DNA from: Platerodrilus igneus
Lineage: Eukaryota > Arthropoda > Insecta > Coleoptera > Lycidae
Direction of reading: 5' to 3'
DNA: 64,000 nt
Assembly: GCA_036346225.1 (NCBI GenBank)
Contig: JARFIW010000942.1
Location: forward strand, 1,178,001 to 1,242,000
Positions 1 to 13,265 of the stretch are shown here, one piece after another (position 1 is the first letter of the stretch; every line of letters starts with the position of its first letter). The position numbers and the translations under genes were made by a program. The notes below the pieces were generated by a model. The model was given only the letters and a program-made list of their open reading frames with translations, had not been told where the DNA came from and ran no database searches.

Positions 1-111
1 TATACCTCTCAAAGCAAAAATTACTTCTAGTATTGAGAATTTTGTTATGACATTGCAAAGTAAATAAGCACCTGCATTAGCTGGGCCGATCTGACAACAT
101 AACTTTTCTCT

Positions 112-535
112 TGGCAACTCCGTGGATTAGACAGATTTGCGTATAGCTGCTGATTCCAAAGTTCCAGGTTCGATTCCTGCCACGGGCCACTCGAAACATA
201 TTAGGCGAGTATTTTTCACAAAAATATGCCTTTGTTCAGATAAATGGTAAAATGAAGGTCCCATGTGTGCGTATTGTCATGTACGTTAAGACTTCTATCT
301 TGCTTGGAATAGCAAGTGTTGGGGAAAATTCAAAATTTCCAGTTGATAAAAACTCACTTCTTGGCCTATATAGTGCCTTCTGGTGGAGTATTTGGAAAAT
401 CAAATGTAAAAACCTAACTTTTTCTGGTCGCTATTGGGAGAACGAGACAATGATGCACGTTCTAATCAATCTCCGAAGAATTCTAACCTGTACAGTCAGA
501 AATAGTATCATATTTAGTCCTGTCAGCGAAGACTA
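112..535 (+). mobile_element. tRNA-type SINE, copy 1
   Basis: The sequence at 174-184 (GGTTCGATTCC) matches the RNA polymerase III B box, and a degenerate A-box-like stretch lies upstream near 115-135. The body (acttttcacaaaaatat, cttttgttcagataa, acgttaagac, gcaagtgttggggaaaattcaaaattt, ttggaaaatcaaat) recurs in order at 11762-12115 (same strand), 59160-59345 and 61851-62095 (opposite strand). The shared part with copy 2 seems to continue to a tttagtcctgtcag motif near 515. The open reading frame inside is incidental. The family name is unknown, and the exact ends and target duplications were not resolved. Confidence 0.65.
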
Positions 536-539
536 ACAA

Positions 540-2470
540 TGGACTTTATCGTCAAAAAATTTCAAACGTTTTGACACTGCACACTTACTTGTAGATACTT
601 AGTGGTAAACAAACCAAAAGTCCTGATGAATCGGAGACAAACTCTGACAACAATGACCAATAACCTGTTGATTTTTCGATTTTTTGCTAATATCTTGAAA
701 ATTATTGGGCAGATTTAAATTGAGATTATGTACAAACTTAAGCTGATTAAATTTTCAACAAATTTGATTTTATGCATGGTTTTGTATTCCTCGTGGTTAC
801 CAAGTAATATGGCATTAAATAGCTTATGAATACATTTACGAATACCTAGTGCATTAAGGAGACAACTTCACAATATCACATGAATTATATTGAACTTAAA
901 CATACTACAAAAATGTAGATGTGGAAGAATTAATTTTGAAACCAACATCATTGAATCAGACGGTGGCATTCTTCCATCCACCTCCTAGTACCATAATAAT
1001 ACATTCTCCATATTTAGCTGAAAGACTTTGTTTTTGTCTCTTTCGTTGGGATTTGACCAGTTACTGCAGAACATTAATCTGAAAAAGGCAGTTGGCATTC
1101 ATCACCGTTCTCAATAAAGGAACAATTTTTTTCCATGGCCTGTGAAATGTATTTTTATTTAGGACATTTGCCTTTTTGGTAATCTTCAGAAGATACGTGA
1201 GTGAAAAAATTATGATGACAGTTAAAGTGGTACACTCCCGTTAGTGGCAACAAGATCACTAATTGTAGATAGACAAACTTTAACTTTCTCTGCCGACAGA
1301 TCATTCCTTTTATGCACCACTTTCAATACACGATCTTTCATCTTCAAGGTTCAAACATGGTACACTTGTCTATGCTTTTCAATTGGTTTCTTCAATTGTT
1401 TTCAAGAAATTATCAATGACAGGTGAAAAAATAACATTTTCTTTCTAATTCTAATTTTGGCACAGAAGACCTTGTGAGAAATGTAGAGGTGTCGTCGCCT
1501 TGTGATAATGACGAGGCTTTTGCCAAAGACTGCTTTATAAATCAGCGCGTATGGTGTTCGCTTGTGTGTAATTTTTTCGGCATATTGTATGTACTTTGAT
1601 TATTGTGATACTATGAAGTTTAGAACTGTTGTTGTTTGTTCTTTGTGCACTTGCAGATAGTGATGAATTTATTCCCTTCTGCTCACCTGTGGTATACCTA
1701 CACCTGCTGGATCAAGAAGAGCATTACATATAAAACACTGTTTGACCATTCCAAATTTAAAACAAACTATTATTCTTACACGATTCAAGAATACAACATA
1801 CTACAAATAGTGAGGACCGCACTGAACACTTTCAAATTAAAACTGAATAACATTAAAGTCTAAAACCCAAGGGATGAAGACATAGACTTATAAAGATGGA
1901 CCACGGTACCAAGTTAACATTATGGTGAGTGTGTTGAACGTTTCTTTATTTCCTGCGTTAGAAATCGTGTAACCCTGGAACAGGGATTCATATACAAGTC
2001 TACGCTTTATTAAGATCCACGGCCAATAAGAATTATGCATTATATTTAAATTTGTGAGATATACTTATATATTAAATTTATATATACTCAATATTTTAAA
2101 TACTGAATTTGTTGTGAATCAGATATTAATGATAGTTAATAAAATTTGAGTAAAATACTGTTGCAGTTTTTGGAATTAAGCTGTTTTTAACGCCCTATAA
2201 CTCAGTACCTACAATATACACATAAAACGCATATAATTAATTCTGTTGCAAATTTTACCAGGTTTAATTTTGTATATAGCCATGATTCAACTTTGACCAA
2301 CAATTTTCTAGGTATTAGTGAAAAGTTGAAAAACTTAACCGTGTTTTGAGTCATTGCCGCAACAGCTTCGCATCTGATTCATCAGGACTTTTATTTATTC
2401 ATCATTAGGTATGCACAAATAAGTGCAAAGTTTCAAAACTTTTGGATTTTTGAAGACGAAACCTTTGTTT
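540..2470. mobile_element. Inverted-repeat element with long, diverged terminal arms
   Basis: The arm at about 540-830 is repeated in reverse complement at about 2140-2470. The best block is aaaagtcctgatgaatc (616-632) against gattcatcaggactttt (2376-2392). Similarity extends inward through the 'tcttgaaaattattgg' region and outward through 'ttttgacactgcacactt'. The arms are interrupted by small indels. The 1.3 kb centre has no coding sequence I can name. This fits an old non-autonomous DNA transposon or foldback element. No target duplication was recognised. Confidence 0.55.
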
Positions 2471-2739
2471 AACTGGACTAATTCTGGTCCAACTTCCTGA
2501 AGTCATCTGGAGGTAAGCTGATTGAACAAGGTTATTGTGATGGGCCGACCTATTCTTAAAACATAAGCGTGTAGCTAACTTTACACAAATACGAATACTA
2601 CATAAATTATAATCATAATGCTGTGGTTATGTGTTTTGAATCTCGTTAAGAAATTATTTATCATAGAGTAGTATCTGATTGATTAAATTGGGAGAGACTA
2701 CAAATGCACACACGCTTAGGTCTACTATTAAGCCCATTT

Positions 2740-4050
2740 TGCCACCTTCCTACCCTAATTTGGTTCTTCATCTCTTTTCCACCCAACCTTACAGTTGAAT
2801 TTGAGAATGTCAGACCAGTGGGTGTCTCTGATTCTCATGTGGCAAAAGTCCCCCAGCGTGGATTCTCAGTCAGGTGAGTGCTAGACAGGTGCACTGATGT
2901 CTTGTCCTCCTGCTGACAGGTAGGGTTGTCTGACATCCATCCTATGACGATGCTTCTTTAATTTGCGCTGCCTAGTCAGAATATCAATAGTTTCTGTCCT
3001 GACAAATGACTAATTTTTCTATTCTAGTTATGGGGGATTTACACATTTTTGCCTGTTGACACTTCATCCTATAAGCCTTCCTGTCCTAATGGCAGCAGTG
3101 GGTTGTTTGCCTTATTATGTATAAGATCGCAACATGGCGATAGAGGAACCCGTGGCTGAGGGCCAACAAAATTTTGAACCGATTCTTGTTTTGCCAGAGC
3201 ATCTACCTGTACATTGCCGTGTATTCCTTAGTGCCATTTGATCTAAACTAGTTCGACGTTAGTGGTGGAAGGGAGCTCAAGAATGTGATGACATTGGAGT
3301 ACCATCTCTGAGAGCATCTACTCTGCTGTCGCGCATAATGTGTATAGTTTTATTTTGGATTCTGCATTTCAGTATAACAATTGCATGGTGCATGATGGCT
3401 GTAACTTCCACTTAGAGGACAGTTGTCAGCTTGCCTAGTCTGACACTTTCATGATGGCCTAGGTTGTCAGAAAAGATGCCTGCTTCAGTACCTTAATTTG
3501 TTTTGGCACCAACTGTGTAGATAAAGATCTGTGTGGGGCATGTCTTCAGTGTTAAGACAAACTTTGAAACATTTCCTGAAAGTCATTCTGAGTGTGATTG
3601 AGTCCACTATTCTTCCCAGCAGAGGCTTGTTGTGCACCGCCTCTCCTATTATGTTGTGATATCTACCTTGTCGCCCTTATCTATCCATAGACCTTTGAGC
3701 CGCGCCCCAAATGCCATCCTCAGAGTCATCTACACGTGCAGATTCGGTGAAGTGAGGGCTGGAATGGCTTCTAAGGTTACAAGTGTGGATTGCATTGCTC
3801 CCTGATGCTTAGATAGGTCAATTCTTGGATATGAGCAAACTCTTTAGTTGCATAGACTAGCCGTGTCTTGAGCCGCCAGACTAAAGTCTCATAGCCAAGC
3901 ATTGGTCTTACTACCATAGTGTATAGCTACAGAACAGCCTTTGGTGGAGGACTAAAGTCTGCATATGGCATGTTTGCACTACCAGAACAAGTTTTGACTT
4001 ATAGGTGTTTGGCCCAATTCAGCTTTTTAGCATAGCATCTACGCTGAATG
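2740..4050 (-). pseudogene. I/LOA-like LINE ORF2 remnant (RT C-terminus plus RNase H)
   Basis: Translated on the minus strand with frame changes, this region runs from the end of a reverse transcriptase into an RNase H domain. Near 3900-4020 the pattern is LNWAKHL, then LYTMVVRPMLGYE, typical of the segment after the RT thumb in I-group LINEs. Near 3120-3230 lies a degraded GIHGNVQVDALAKQ block followed by NFVGPQP, matching the GHSGIRGNExADELA end of RNase H. Near 2880-2990 a KLKKHRHRM block precedes a DNPTCQQEDKTSVH block, the C-terminal zinc-knuckle-like region. Stops and frameshifts are frequent, so it is dead. The clade (I, LOA or a relative) is inferred from the presence of RNase H. 5' parts were not found. 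Confidence 0.7.
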
Positions 4051-4189
4051 ATATTTTTTCTGGTAATTTCTTGTAATTGTGGCATATTTCAGAAATGAAT
4101 ACTTCAATCTTTACAGTAGATAACTGTGTCATTTAATTATTTTAGGGAATGTAGAAAATTTTATAAAGGAATTTGTGGTTTACTATCAT

Positions 4190-6710
4190 GATAGTTTAAA
4201 TTCAACCTGTGTGGAAAATATAACATAGAAACTAGATAGTCAAAAATAAATTCCTTTAAAAGATAATTTTTAGGTTATTACAATTTATTATGTCAGTTTT
4301 AAAGGTTAGATGTGATGTTATCTTCTTAACTTTATTTTAAATTAGTAGAGTTTATTTATTTATTTGTTTTGATTAATAATGTATTACGCCGGCACTGGAG
4401 ATCTCATTAGCGCAACTTAAATAAATATAAAGTCCCTCTTTCTTATTCTAATTCTATTAAGTTTTTTATACATACATGTTAGATAGGAAAAAAATATGGG
4501 TATTTTGTTTTTGCAGCCTTAATTCATCTGTCCATAGTTTGCCGAATATATCTGGAATTGTTATGAAAGAAAGATCCATTTTTTTAGAACACTTTGTACT
4601 GAACATTCAAATCATCAACATGCCATTTGTAGGTCAGTTACCTTTGACTGTAGGGTTATCAAACAAGGTTGAAAGTAGTTTAATCGTATTCAGATAATGA
4701 CCTACTAGTGCATTATTTTCAAATTTAGGGGCATATGGGTTCCTAGATTGACAACTATATGTTGGAGATAAATGTGTTGGGGTGACGAAGTCGATATAGG
4801 CATCTTATTGTATCCATCTTAACGACAATCAATCGCTCATCAGGTATTTATAAATACATCTGAAACAATGCCAGAGAGTGAGAGTTTGTACCCAATAAAT
4901 GTTTGAAACTTATTGCATGAACCGACGAAACATACCTGTAGTATACCTCTATGTGTTTAGGTTAAGATTCTACGTAAGTAAATTTGCAATGTATTTGATT
5001 CTTAATACTTGCTTAGGATTGTATTTGTACTGAAAATGTAAGTGTGCCTTATAGTTAGCAACAAGTCCTGTATAATAGTGTAGACATGTTTATGTTTGGG
5101 TTTTAATGAAACAGTATAGTTGCAGTTTTGCTGTAATAAATTGTGTTGTAATTACCTATAATTGATTTTTTAAGTCGGCTAACATTTGCTTTTAGAAACC
5201 TTCTTGCAGCTAGCAGTTTTAAATAGCCCTGTGTTTTTATGGTTAACGTTTATTTTATGGTTAAGTAATATTTAATGATTTTTCAGGTACATTTTTAAGC
5301 CAGAATCACTTTCCTGATTTCAGATTTTGGCACCCACCCCCTTGTTATTGTTTTTAGGGTTTTCCCTAGCAACCCTGCAAGATCTGGTGATGTCCAAGAT
5401 ATTTCCCAATCCATCCTTATTTCATCTGCGATCCCCGATAGCATTCTGGACCCCTTTTCATATGCTTATACCACCCGACACACTGAATTAATCGGCAATT
5501 TATTTTATTGATACAGTCAAGGTTTATTGTATTTTACCGAAACAGCATTTTTAGCGAAGTACTTCACTGAGTTTTCTGTTAATTAATGGCTAAATATTCT
5601 GAGGACCAAACCTGTATGTAACAATTTACCCCCAACATGGCAGGTGGTGTTAGTGTTTGAAGAGGGTTTCCGAATGCTTTCGGGAATGAAATATGTCTGA
5701 ATCGGGAAAAGCCCTAGAAAGAATAAAAAGAGTGTCAAAATCGGAGATCAAGGGAGTGATTCCGGTTTAAAAATGTACCTGAAAAATCATTAAGTAATAT
5801 TACTTTAAACGTAAAACAAATCTTACCATAAGATCTCAAAGGCCTATTTAAGAGTGCTAGCTACAAAAATTTCTAAAAGCAAATGTTAAATGACTTGAAT
5901 ATTCAATCATGCTTCTAGCTAATTGCAAAACTGCAACTATACCATTACATTAATAGAAAAAAAAACTAATAGAAACACGTCTTTACCCTAATATACAGGA
6001 CTTGTTTCTAACTATTTAGCAGACTTTTGTTTTCATTACAAATACACAGTACAGTCTTAAGCAAGTATTAAGAATTAAATACATCGCAAATTTACTTAAC
6101 TAGAATCGTAATCTAAACACACAGACGTACTACATGTATGTTTCGTCAGTTCATGCACTAAAATTTTGAAACGTTTATTTGGTACAAACTCTCTCTCTTT
6201 CTCTCTCTGGTATAGCTTCAAATGTATTTATAAATATCAGGTGAGTGATTGACTGTCGTTACGGTGGATACCATAAGATATCTATATTGACTTCTGGTTT
6301 TTTCTATCTAATACGTATGTATAATAAATGTAAGAGTAGTGGAACTAGAATCAGAAACAGGGACTTTATATTTATTTGAGTCAGCACATCTGCCTATGAA
6401 GTCTTGATGCCCCACTGGTGCAATCATCAGCGCTAGCATAACACATTATTAATAAAAACAAATGAACTATAAACTGTACTAATTTAAAACAAAGTTAAGA
6501 AGACGACATTCCCTCTAACCTTTAAAACTGACATAATGAAATTGACAACCTTTCAGTATAAACCATATCTGATAAAATAATTTTATCTTAGATCAAAATT
6601 GTAGTGACTTAAAAATTATATTTTTTTAAAGGAAATAACCTAACCCTATTAGTGGGATTTTCTAATACAGAAATTATTAAATTGAAATATGATTATAAGT
6701 ATTTCTAAGG
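4190..6710. mobile_element. Foldback element, copy 1 (arms of about 1 kb)
   Basis: The left arm (about 4190-5400) reappears in reverse complement as the right arm (about 5660-6710). Matching landmarks are gtcagttttaaaggttaga (4292-4310) against tctaacctttaaaactgac (6515-6533), and ttgattaataatgta against acattattaataaaaac. At the inner ends, tttttcaggtacatttttaa (5279-5298) matches ttaaaaatgtacctgaaaaa (5767-5786). The single-copy centre is about 250 bp. No transposase is encoded. A second copy lies at 52590-54570. Termini and target duplication are approximate. Long arms with a short centre fit a foldback-type DNA element. Confidence 0.75.
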
Positions 6711-6719
6711 AACATTACA

Positions 6720-9700
6720 CACAGGTAGATCTGGAACTGAAAATTAGTGAAATTTTTTTTAGTTGTTTAGCTAGGAGGTGCTAACAATATAACAAAAATT
6801 CAATAAAGTTTTCCTTTATTCACAGTCTAACCATAAATTTCAAGTCTTTGATAATGTTTTTGATTTGTCATGTAAACACATTGGTCTAAATAATTTAGCC
6901 AAGTGTTTTGTGTATGTAATTGTTATTCATAACATTCAACAACATCCAATGAGGAAATTCAGCTTGCTTAGTCTGCGAATAAAGGTTTAAAATTTTTGTT
7001 AAAAATAAGTATGTCTAAAATTCAAACACATTCGTGAATATTGTATTTAAACACTAGACATACTTATCGCATAGGGCTCCAGTGGGAGGTAGGGTCTCTC
7101 GGTTAAACATCAACCATAAGCTTATCAGATTGATGAAATATATCCCAATGAACTTTATAAAAGCAAGCCAAAACTTTCGAAGAAAACACTAAAACAACCT
7201 AAAAATTAACCAGTATAAAAAATTTTGGTAACACAAAACATGCACAAGGAAGACACATCACTAAAGCAGATGTGAAAAATACAATAAAAATATTCGAAAC
7301 ATTTCATTATTAAAATATATCGTTAAATTTACAGTGGTACAAGTCAGAACAAACACTACCACAAAGGATGTTCAGACCTGAACATTGTGTAACCACTTTC
7401 TGTCAGCTAAATGAGACGATCAGTGCATAGCAAGTTTAATTAGCACAGGGAAACATTGACATTATTCACAAAAGTTACACATGTTAAAGTCGTTTAATTC
7501 TGTTTGATCGGGAATTGTAGCCAAAGTACAACATACAGCAAAAAGTAAGCAATTTATCGATAGATAAAACACAGCATTAGAGAGTATTATTTCTTAATAA
7601 TTATTGTAGCATCGATCGAACAACATTCCTTTCAGTTTTTTGTTTTACAAAAAACTATATTGATGCAAGATATTTCATAAGTAAGGATAGGTTTTTTTTC
7701 TATTTATTACAGTTTTTAATTTAATTTATATCTTGTGAAATTAGCCGATTGAAAAGATCAATGCCAAATGCCACTTTTTCAATGATAATTGAACATTCAA
7801 ATATTAATTTGTAAATATAGATGATAAATCTCTATTTGATTTGTAACAAAACTATTTTTAAATAAGTACAATCTAAAAAGGCATTTTCCACACATTTTTA
7901 AAAATATTAGCTATTTTCACTGCAATAAACGAAAATGGAAGAAGAAAAATAGAACATGATTTACACAAGCAATAAAGTACTTTAAAAGTTTTGTCGAACA
8001 CATATAGAGTTCTACTAAAAACTAGTTACGTTGTTGCATATACAATTGTAAATCGTTTTGTGACCGGCAATTTGTAAAGGAATATTTAATAGATGTTGCT
8101 AAATTGTGTCGTGATAAACAGCACATTTCAAAAAATATCTTATCATGAACAACGTTTGTCAGACGAGTTGATAATATTTCAAGTACTGAATGTGATAAAT
8201 TAAATTTAGCATGCACTAGATTTAGATGAGCCATGTGACTTTACTGATGTGATTTTTCTTTTGAAATATAAATCATTGATTTGATATTATTGAAGAATTG
8301 CTTGTGTAACTTACGAAAGACAACGTAAAGATTTTTTATATTGCTTTGAGAACCTATTCAAAATAAAAATATTCTGAATTATGCATAGAATTAATTGGTA
8401 TTTTTTGGATTTGATAAATGTATGTGAAACTGCACTTTCTTTAATGGAAAATACAAATACAGGGTGAAAATTTAGAAGCTGTTTTACGAAGTCACTAGTG
8501 AATTTATCCCTCACATTCGTTTTTATTTTCTACATTTACTTCGTTATCATAACGATAAAACTTCATTCCAAATTGTAATTCTTATCTACACTATAATCGA
8601 TTCATATTTAAATCATATAGTATATCTATTTTTTTAAATACATTAATAGTTGTGTAATTGTTCCTTTGATTTCTGTTAAAATGTTTGATCGACTATGGCT
8701 CGTATCATACGAAAAATTTATTTGACTCATTGACAAAAAATTGCCCACTTCCAATCTTTGTATATGTATGGTTTAAAATTACCTAAACTAACCCACACTG
8801 TAAAAGAAAATTAACTATATCAATTATTCTGGCTGTCCTTATTTTTCCATGTTGTATGGGTAACTCGATTATTTGTAATATTAGAGAAAAGGTTAAACAA
8901 GAAAAGTAGTATAGTTTTTAATGCCAAGTTAGCCATGAAGAGATAATTAATATACAGGGTGTAACAAAAGTTGTATACCAATATAACGAAATTTAATTTT
9001 TGGTTTCGGCTTGTAGTTCATTTATTGTGTTAAAGGGAAAATTTGTAGATGTTTTTCATACTATTTCTTACAGGTAAAACGAGTGTAACGTGAATAAATT
9101 TTGATTTGCTGCGAAGGGGCGGGGTTTCCTAACAATTGCCTGCGCTAGCTGCTGTAGCGGTGCAGGAGTGGGTTTCTATGGTAAAACCATATAAAATAAT
9201 AGAAAAAATTTGAAATCAAAATAATAAAGAAATAAAAATACTAAAAATGATAAATAACACAGCTGAAATAAAAAAAAACTGCGTTACGCTATCACTAACC
9301 TTGGAAGATTTTTTCAACTTGTCATAATTGAGGAGCGCCTTTTGATATTATTCCTTATACGAAAGATGATTATTCCGCATAGGCCTTCTTTGCTTCGTTT
9401 TCCTAAATTTTATCACATTATACTTTACCTGTCTCAAAAATACCTTAAAACACTTATTAAATTTTGGTCAGATAAAATAAAATGCCTTCCAAATACGATT
9501 CCATCACTGGGGTAGCTGGATATCCTTTACAAATATCTGTTATCTAGTTTTAAATAAATTGAAATAAAATTCAACCTGATATTAAGCTCCATTAACAAAA
9601 TAAAAAACATATCTTCCTTAGAAGAATCTAAATGTCTTAACTTCAGTTCTGGCCAGGTATTGCTAAAATAAATCCTGAAAAGTTTTAAAATCTAATCCAT

Positions 9701-11360
9701 CAACAATTTTCCACTTTCCAGTTAAATTACACGACATTTATAATTCCCAGTTTCAAGAAAATGTTGTTATAACAAACATATAAAACAGTTTAATCCTCGC
9801 TGTTGCACTCTGTTCATTCATTGTCCATTCCAAAATACTAAATTTTTAGGCTTTAACATTGAATTTCACTAATAAAATCTGCATTTAAAATCAATACACT
9901 ACTTCCATCGCACATTTAGTGCAAGATATCGATTAACTTTCACTTTGATTAAGTTCTTATTTCCGAAATACATTGATATTTTTGGTTCACAAGCACAAAA
10001 TTAATAAATCGTAAAAGTTTATTTTACTCACTGTTTAATTTAGGATGTCCAAAAACCATCTGGATGTTTCATTTTCTCATCCTGTAAACAGCACCTCCTT
10101 AGACACAACATAACCCAATATTCCAAGTTAGTGACAGGGTGAACTCGACAGGTCCATAAACCCCTTAAACCGGTCGTAACGACAATAATTATTACACAAA
10201 CATGTGAATTGAAAACACCTTGCTGTGTAAGCATAAGTTCAAAATTTAGTCATATACTGTCTTATCTCTGCAGGAACATTCCTATATTTTTTGAAGATGT
10301 TTCGTTCGCTTTAATTTAGCTCGTACTCCTACATTTCTTTGTTTTCAATTTCACTTTCCAAATTTCTTCTCGAATTCTTTTAAATTGTTCTCATACCACA
10401 TCAAACAGCATGGCTCCCCTCCCCCAATTTCACAACTCATATTATTACATTTTTTATTACCGGCTTGTAAATAATTAATTCCCGGTTGGATGTAACTATT
10501 ATGATTTCACCCACTCTAAAATGTTATCATGTGAAAGATGCATGATTTTCTATGGTTTATACTATATGCTTAATTTTTTATGTAACTGGGTTAATACATT
10601 GTATCATTCAATTTTTGCTTGATCCATTGCAAACTAAATCTGTAATTATTTTCCTGTATTATTAAGTGGAACATTTTTAATGATCGATGTACAAAAGCTT
10701 TCTTAATATTTCATGAGAAATGCATAACATTGAAATCTGTTTTCCCAGTTGATGGTTTTAAAATAATTTACGAACCAGAGTTCTTCCTAATGTATATTGT
10801 ATCATTAATAACTTTTTAATTTCGCGATTTGAGTTTATTCCCTGATGTCCTGTATTCATTATAACATTGTATGATTTTTCACATCTGCTATTTTAACGGT
10901 TTATATTGTCTTGACGTTATTCTATTGAATGGCTAATGTATTAAATTGTACCAATTTATTTTAGAAAATCCATTTTGTATTGCTTTAATTATACTAATTG
11001 CCTTAATTTGAAATTATATTTTCTAAAAACAAAAGAATTAAAATAAGCTTAATTCATATTAGCTATTCATGAATTCTATTAATTTTCTTTTTTCTTTTAA
11101 TTTATAGCTAGCATAACTCAACGTGTTACATATTTCAAATAGAGGCTATGAGATTTTTATTTGTTTTAAATGACTGATCATCTTGGAGTAAATAAGTGAG
11201 GTTATGGTTTTTAAATGGGTACCACAATTGGTGGTAGTTGATATAGAAAGACTTTTTTTGTTTCCACTGATGTACTCCAGTGAACACGTTTTTAAAAAAA
11301 ATTATTTTTGAAATACAAAAACTTTGCAATTAATAATAAAATATTTATACATGACGTTAC
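6720..11360. other. No gene recognised (AT-rich)
   Basis: I see no convincing coding sequence on either strand. Small structures only: aagtatgtct at 7004-7013 is repeated inverted near 7057-7066, and a 'tacagggtgtaacaaaa' motif near 8953, common at the ends of insect repeats, begins a GC-richer patch to about 9190. The short open frames at 8022-8514, 10040-10234 and 11135-11329 lack recognisable motifs. Confidence 0.5.
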
Positions 11361-11364
11361 AAAT

Positions 11365-11610
11365 TATATTTGGAACTTATGACATCAGGTGTTCAAAATG
11401 CCCTACATTTTGTTGAAGGCACAGTTCACATCATTTTCTAACATTATGAAGGGCTTTAATATTGTTCACTTTTAATTGCTACTTGGATTCCGGCAATCTT
11501 TAAATGTTTGAGTAGTAGTGGAATACAATTTATTTTTAAATCACCCCACAAGTTAAAATCTAACGGAGGGTGCATGAGCAGGCCAATCAATTTGCATTTT
11601 GTTACCAAAT
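11365..11610 (-). pseudogene. Fragment of a DDE-type (Tc1/mariner superfamily) transposase
   Basis: The minus strand near 11530-11610 reads IDWPAHAPSVRF, then LVG and FKNKLYSTTTQTFKD. This matches the WPARSPDLTPLDFFLWG-FLKxxVY signature that carries the last catalytic acid of a common insect DDE transposase. Further along (11370-11420) comes ENDVNCAFNKM and a GILNT-CH tail, resembling the usual RLxxCLxxxGxHFEHL ending. Several stops break it, and one catalytic Asp position appears lost (SPDL reads APSV). Only the 3' quarter remains. No terminal repeats were identified. The superfamily call is from motif resemblance. Confidence 0.55.
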
Positions 11611-11761
11611 GTAAAGAGATAATTCTTCCAATTGATTTCTTAGAAAATTTAAATAATTTTCAGCAGTCATTGTAATAAAGTGTCCAATTATTTTTCCACA
11701 AAACATTGCGCACCTACAATTAATACTTCATTGATGTCGATTTCTGAATTCACTAAGTTTT

Positions 11762-12115
11762 GAAGCAACTCCGTGGCTGTTAGTTCACGTCTTGGGTTCG
11801 ATTCTTGACACTGACTGCTTGAAAAATGTTAGGCATGCATTTTTCACAAAAATACACTCTTGTTCAGATAAGTACAATGTAGGTCTCGTGTGTGTGTTGT
11901 TACGCACGTTAAAGATGCTTGCAACAGCAAGGGCTCCGCAAAATTCAAAATTTACAGGTAGAAAATCGCTTCCTGACGTATGTCGTACCTTCAGGTGAAG
12001 CATTGGAAAATCAAATCTAAGACATTTGGGATTTTTTTGAGAATAGAATACTTTGTTGTGCCAATTGAATATTTATTCATTTGTGAATTTAGTCTTGTCA
12101 GTAGACATAACGGTT
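11762..12115 (+). mobile_element. tRNA-type SINE, copy 2
   Basis: It contains gggttcgattcttgacac at 11794-11811, a B-box-like sequence, preceded by aactccgtgg, as in copy 1. It then follows the same order of blocks: tttttcacaaaaatacactcttg, gttcagataagtacaatg, cacgttaaagatgc, gcaacagcaaggg, gcattggaaaatcaaat, ending near tttagtcttgtcag. The overlapping open frames on both strands in this stretch are incidental. Flanking direct repeats were not identified. Confidence 0.65.
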
Positions 12116-12359
12116 CTTCAAAAAGATGAATCCTTTTCAAATTTATTAAAATACCAACAACAAAATCTTAGTCATTTTTGGTTATTTATTGGATATGATA
12201 TATTCGAAATAGAATAGTGATAGGGATGATAGTTCCGACTTGAATACATGTTACCATGTCCTTACAAGTAACAAAGTGGCTTGTAATTTCAGTGGTAGAA
12301 GATTCTGGTTTATACTTAACAAATGCCAACACATTCGTTTCAACAGTATTCTCACATTT

Positions 12360-13265
12360 TCATAAATATTTGGGTTTATTTATTTATTTGTTCTAAGTAC
12401 ACTACAGAATACATATAATCCCAAATGATACATGCAGTTTATTGATAACTATTTAAACATAAAGTAAATTAAATGTTTTAAACAACAAAGTAAATTCCTA
12501 AACTAACCGATTAGAATAGAAGCAATGATGAACTGCTCTTTTGAATGGGGTTGCACTCCTAATAAAAGTATCATTATTTATATTACAGTTTGTTGTGTGT
12601 GCTTTTACCATATGGTCGATGAACGCTGCTTTAACATAATTATTTATGAAATCTTTCAACGAACAAATTCAAGCATCTAATGGACTTTAAACGGACACAA
12701 AAATTTGCCATAAACATAAGAGTGGGACAGTTTAACAAACTACTTAGCAATTTATAGTGAAACACTGACATTGCAACCCTCCCACTTGTCTGAAGATTGA
12801 GACCCAAAAATATTAACCGATATATCTTTATAAGGAAAATAATGTTTTCACAGGTTATATTTAACAAAAGTATTTTGTACTTGCCGTAGTTTCTCAGATG
12901 ACACTTGTATATGGGGTCCCTGGTAATACTGTTGTATTGCAAAATACTTAAAACCAATTAAAGAGCAACCTGATGACATATATGTTATGAATACATTCAG
13001 AACATCTCCTCAGGAAGACCAGCATTCTGTAGCTTTTAATAACAACATCAATCTATTCTGTAAAACGTAATTGTGAATCATAGTCATTAATACCGGATAC
13101 AGAGTGAATTACATTGAACATAGTGTAACTGTGTGGTATCGGATCACATCTAGTAAATTTGAGTACTTTACATTTGGATTCGTGAACCTCCAGTAAGTTT
13201 TTGCTGCAATATTCTAAAAAATTGCCTAAGTCGATCTGAACCATAATGAAGTCAATCATAGATTT
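12360..13265 (-). pseudogene. LINE ORF2 3' part (CR1/Jockey-like), interrupted by a gypsy element
   Basis: On the minus strand, 13259-13053 encodes the post-catalytic part of a LINE reverse transcriptase: DLGNFLEYCSKNLLEV, then SKCKVLKFTR, then an SYTMF...LRFTE stretch. This matches the usual DLxxLxxWCxxNxLxLNxxKCxxMxFTR pattern. Downstream (12810-12640) SVFHYKLLSSLLNCPTLM and NFCVRLKSIRC match the C-terminal FLYKLLNGxIDCPxLL block. The element ends in an A/T-rich tail near 12366, so this is a 3' end. The frame is broken between the blocks. The upstream part of the RT resumes at 21118, beyond the gypsy insertion. Confidence 0.75.

Noticed and set aside
252..536. 94-codon frame
   Set aside because: It lies within the SINE copy and is not kept in the other copies.
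7004..7066. Inverted aagtatgtct/agacatactt pair
   Set aside because: Only a 10-base stem with an AT-rich loop; could easily be chance, and no element boundaries were found.
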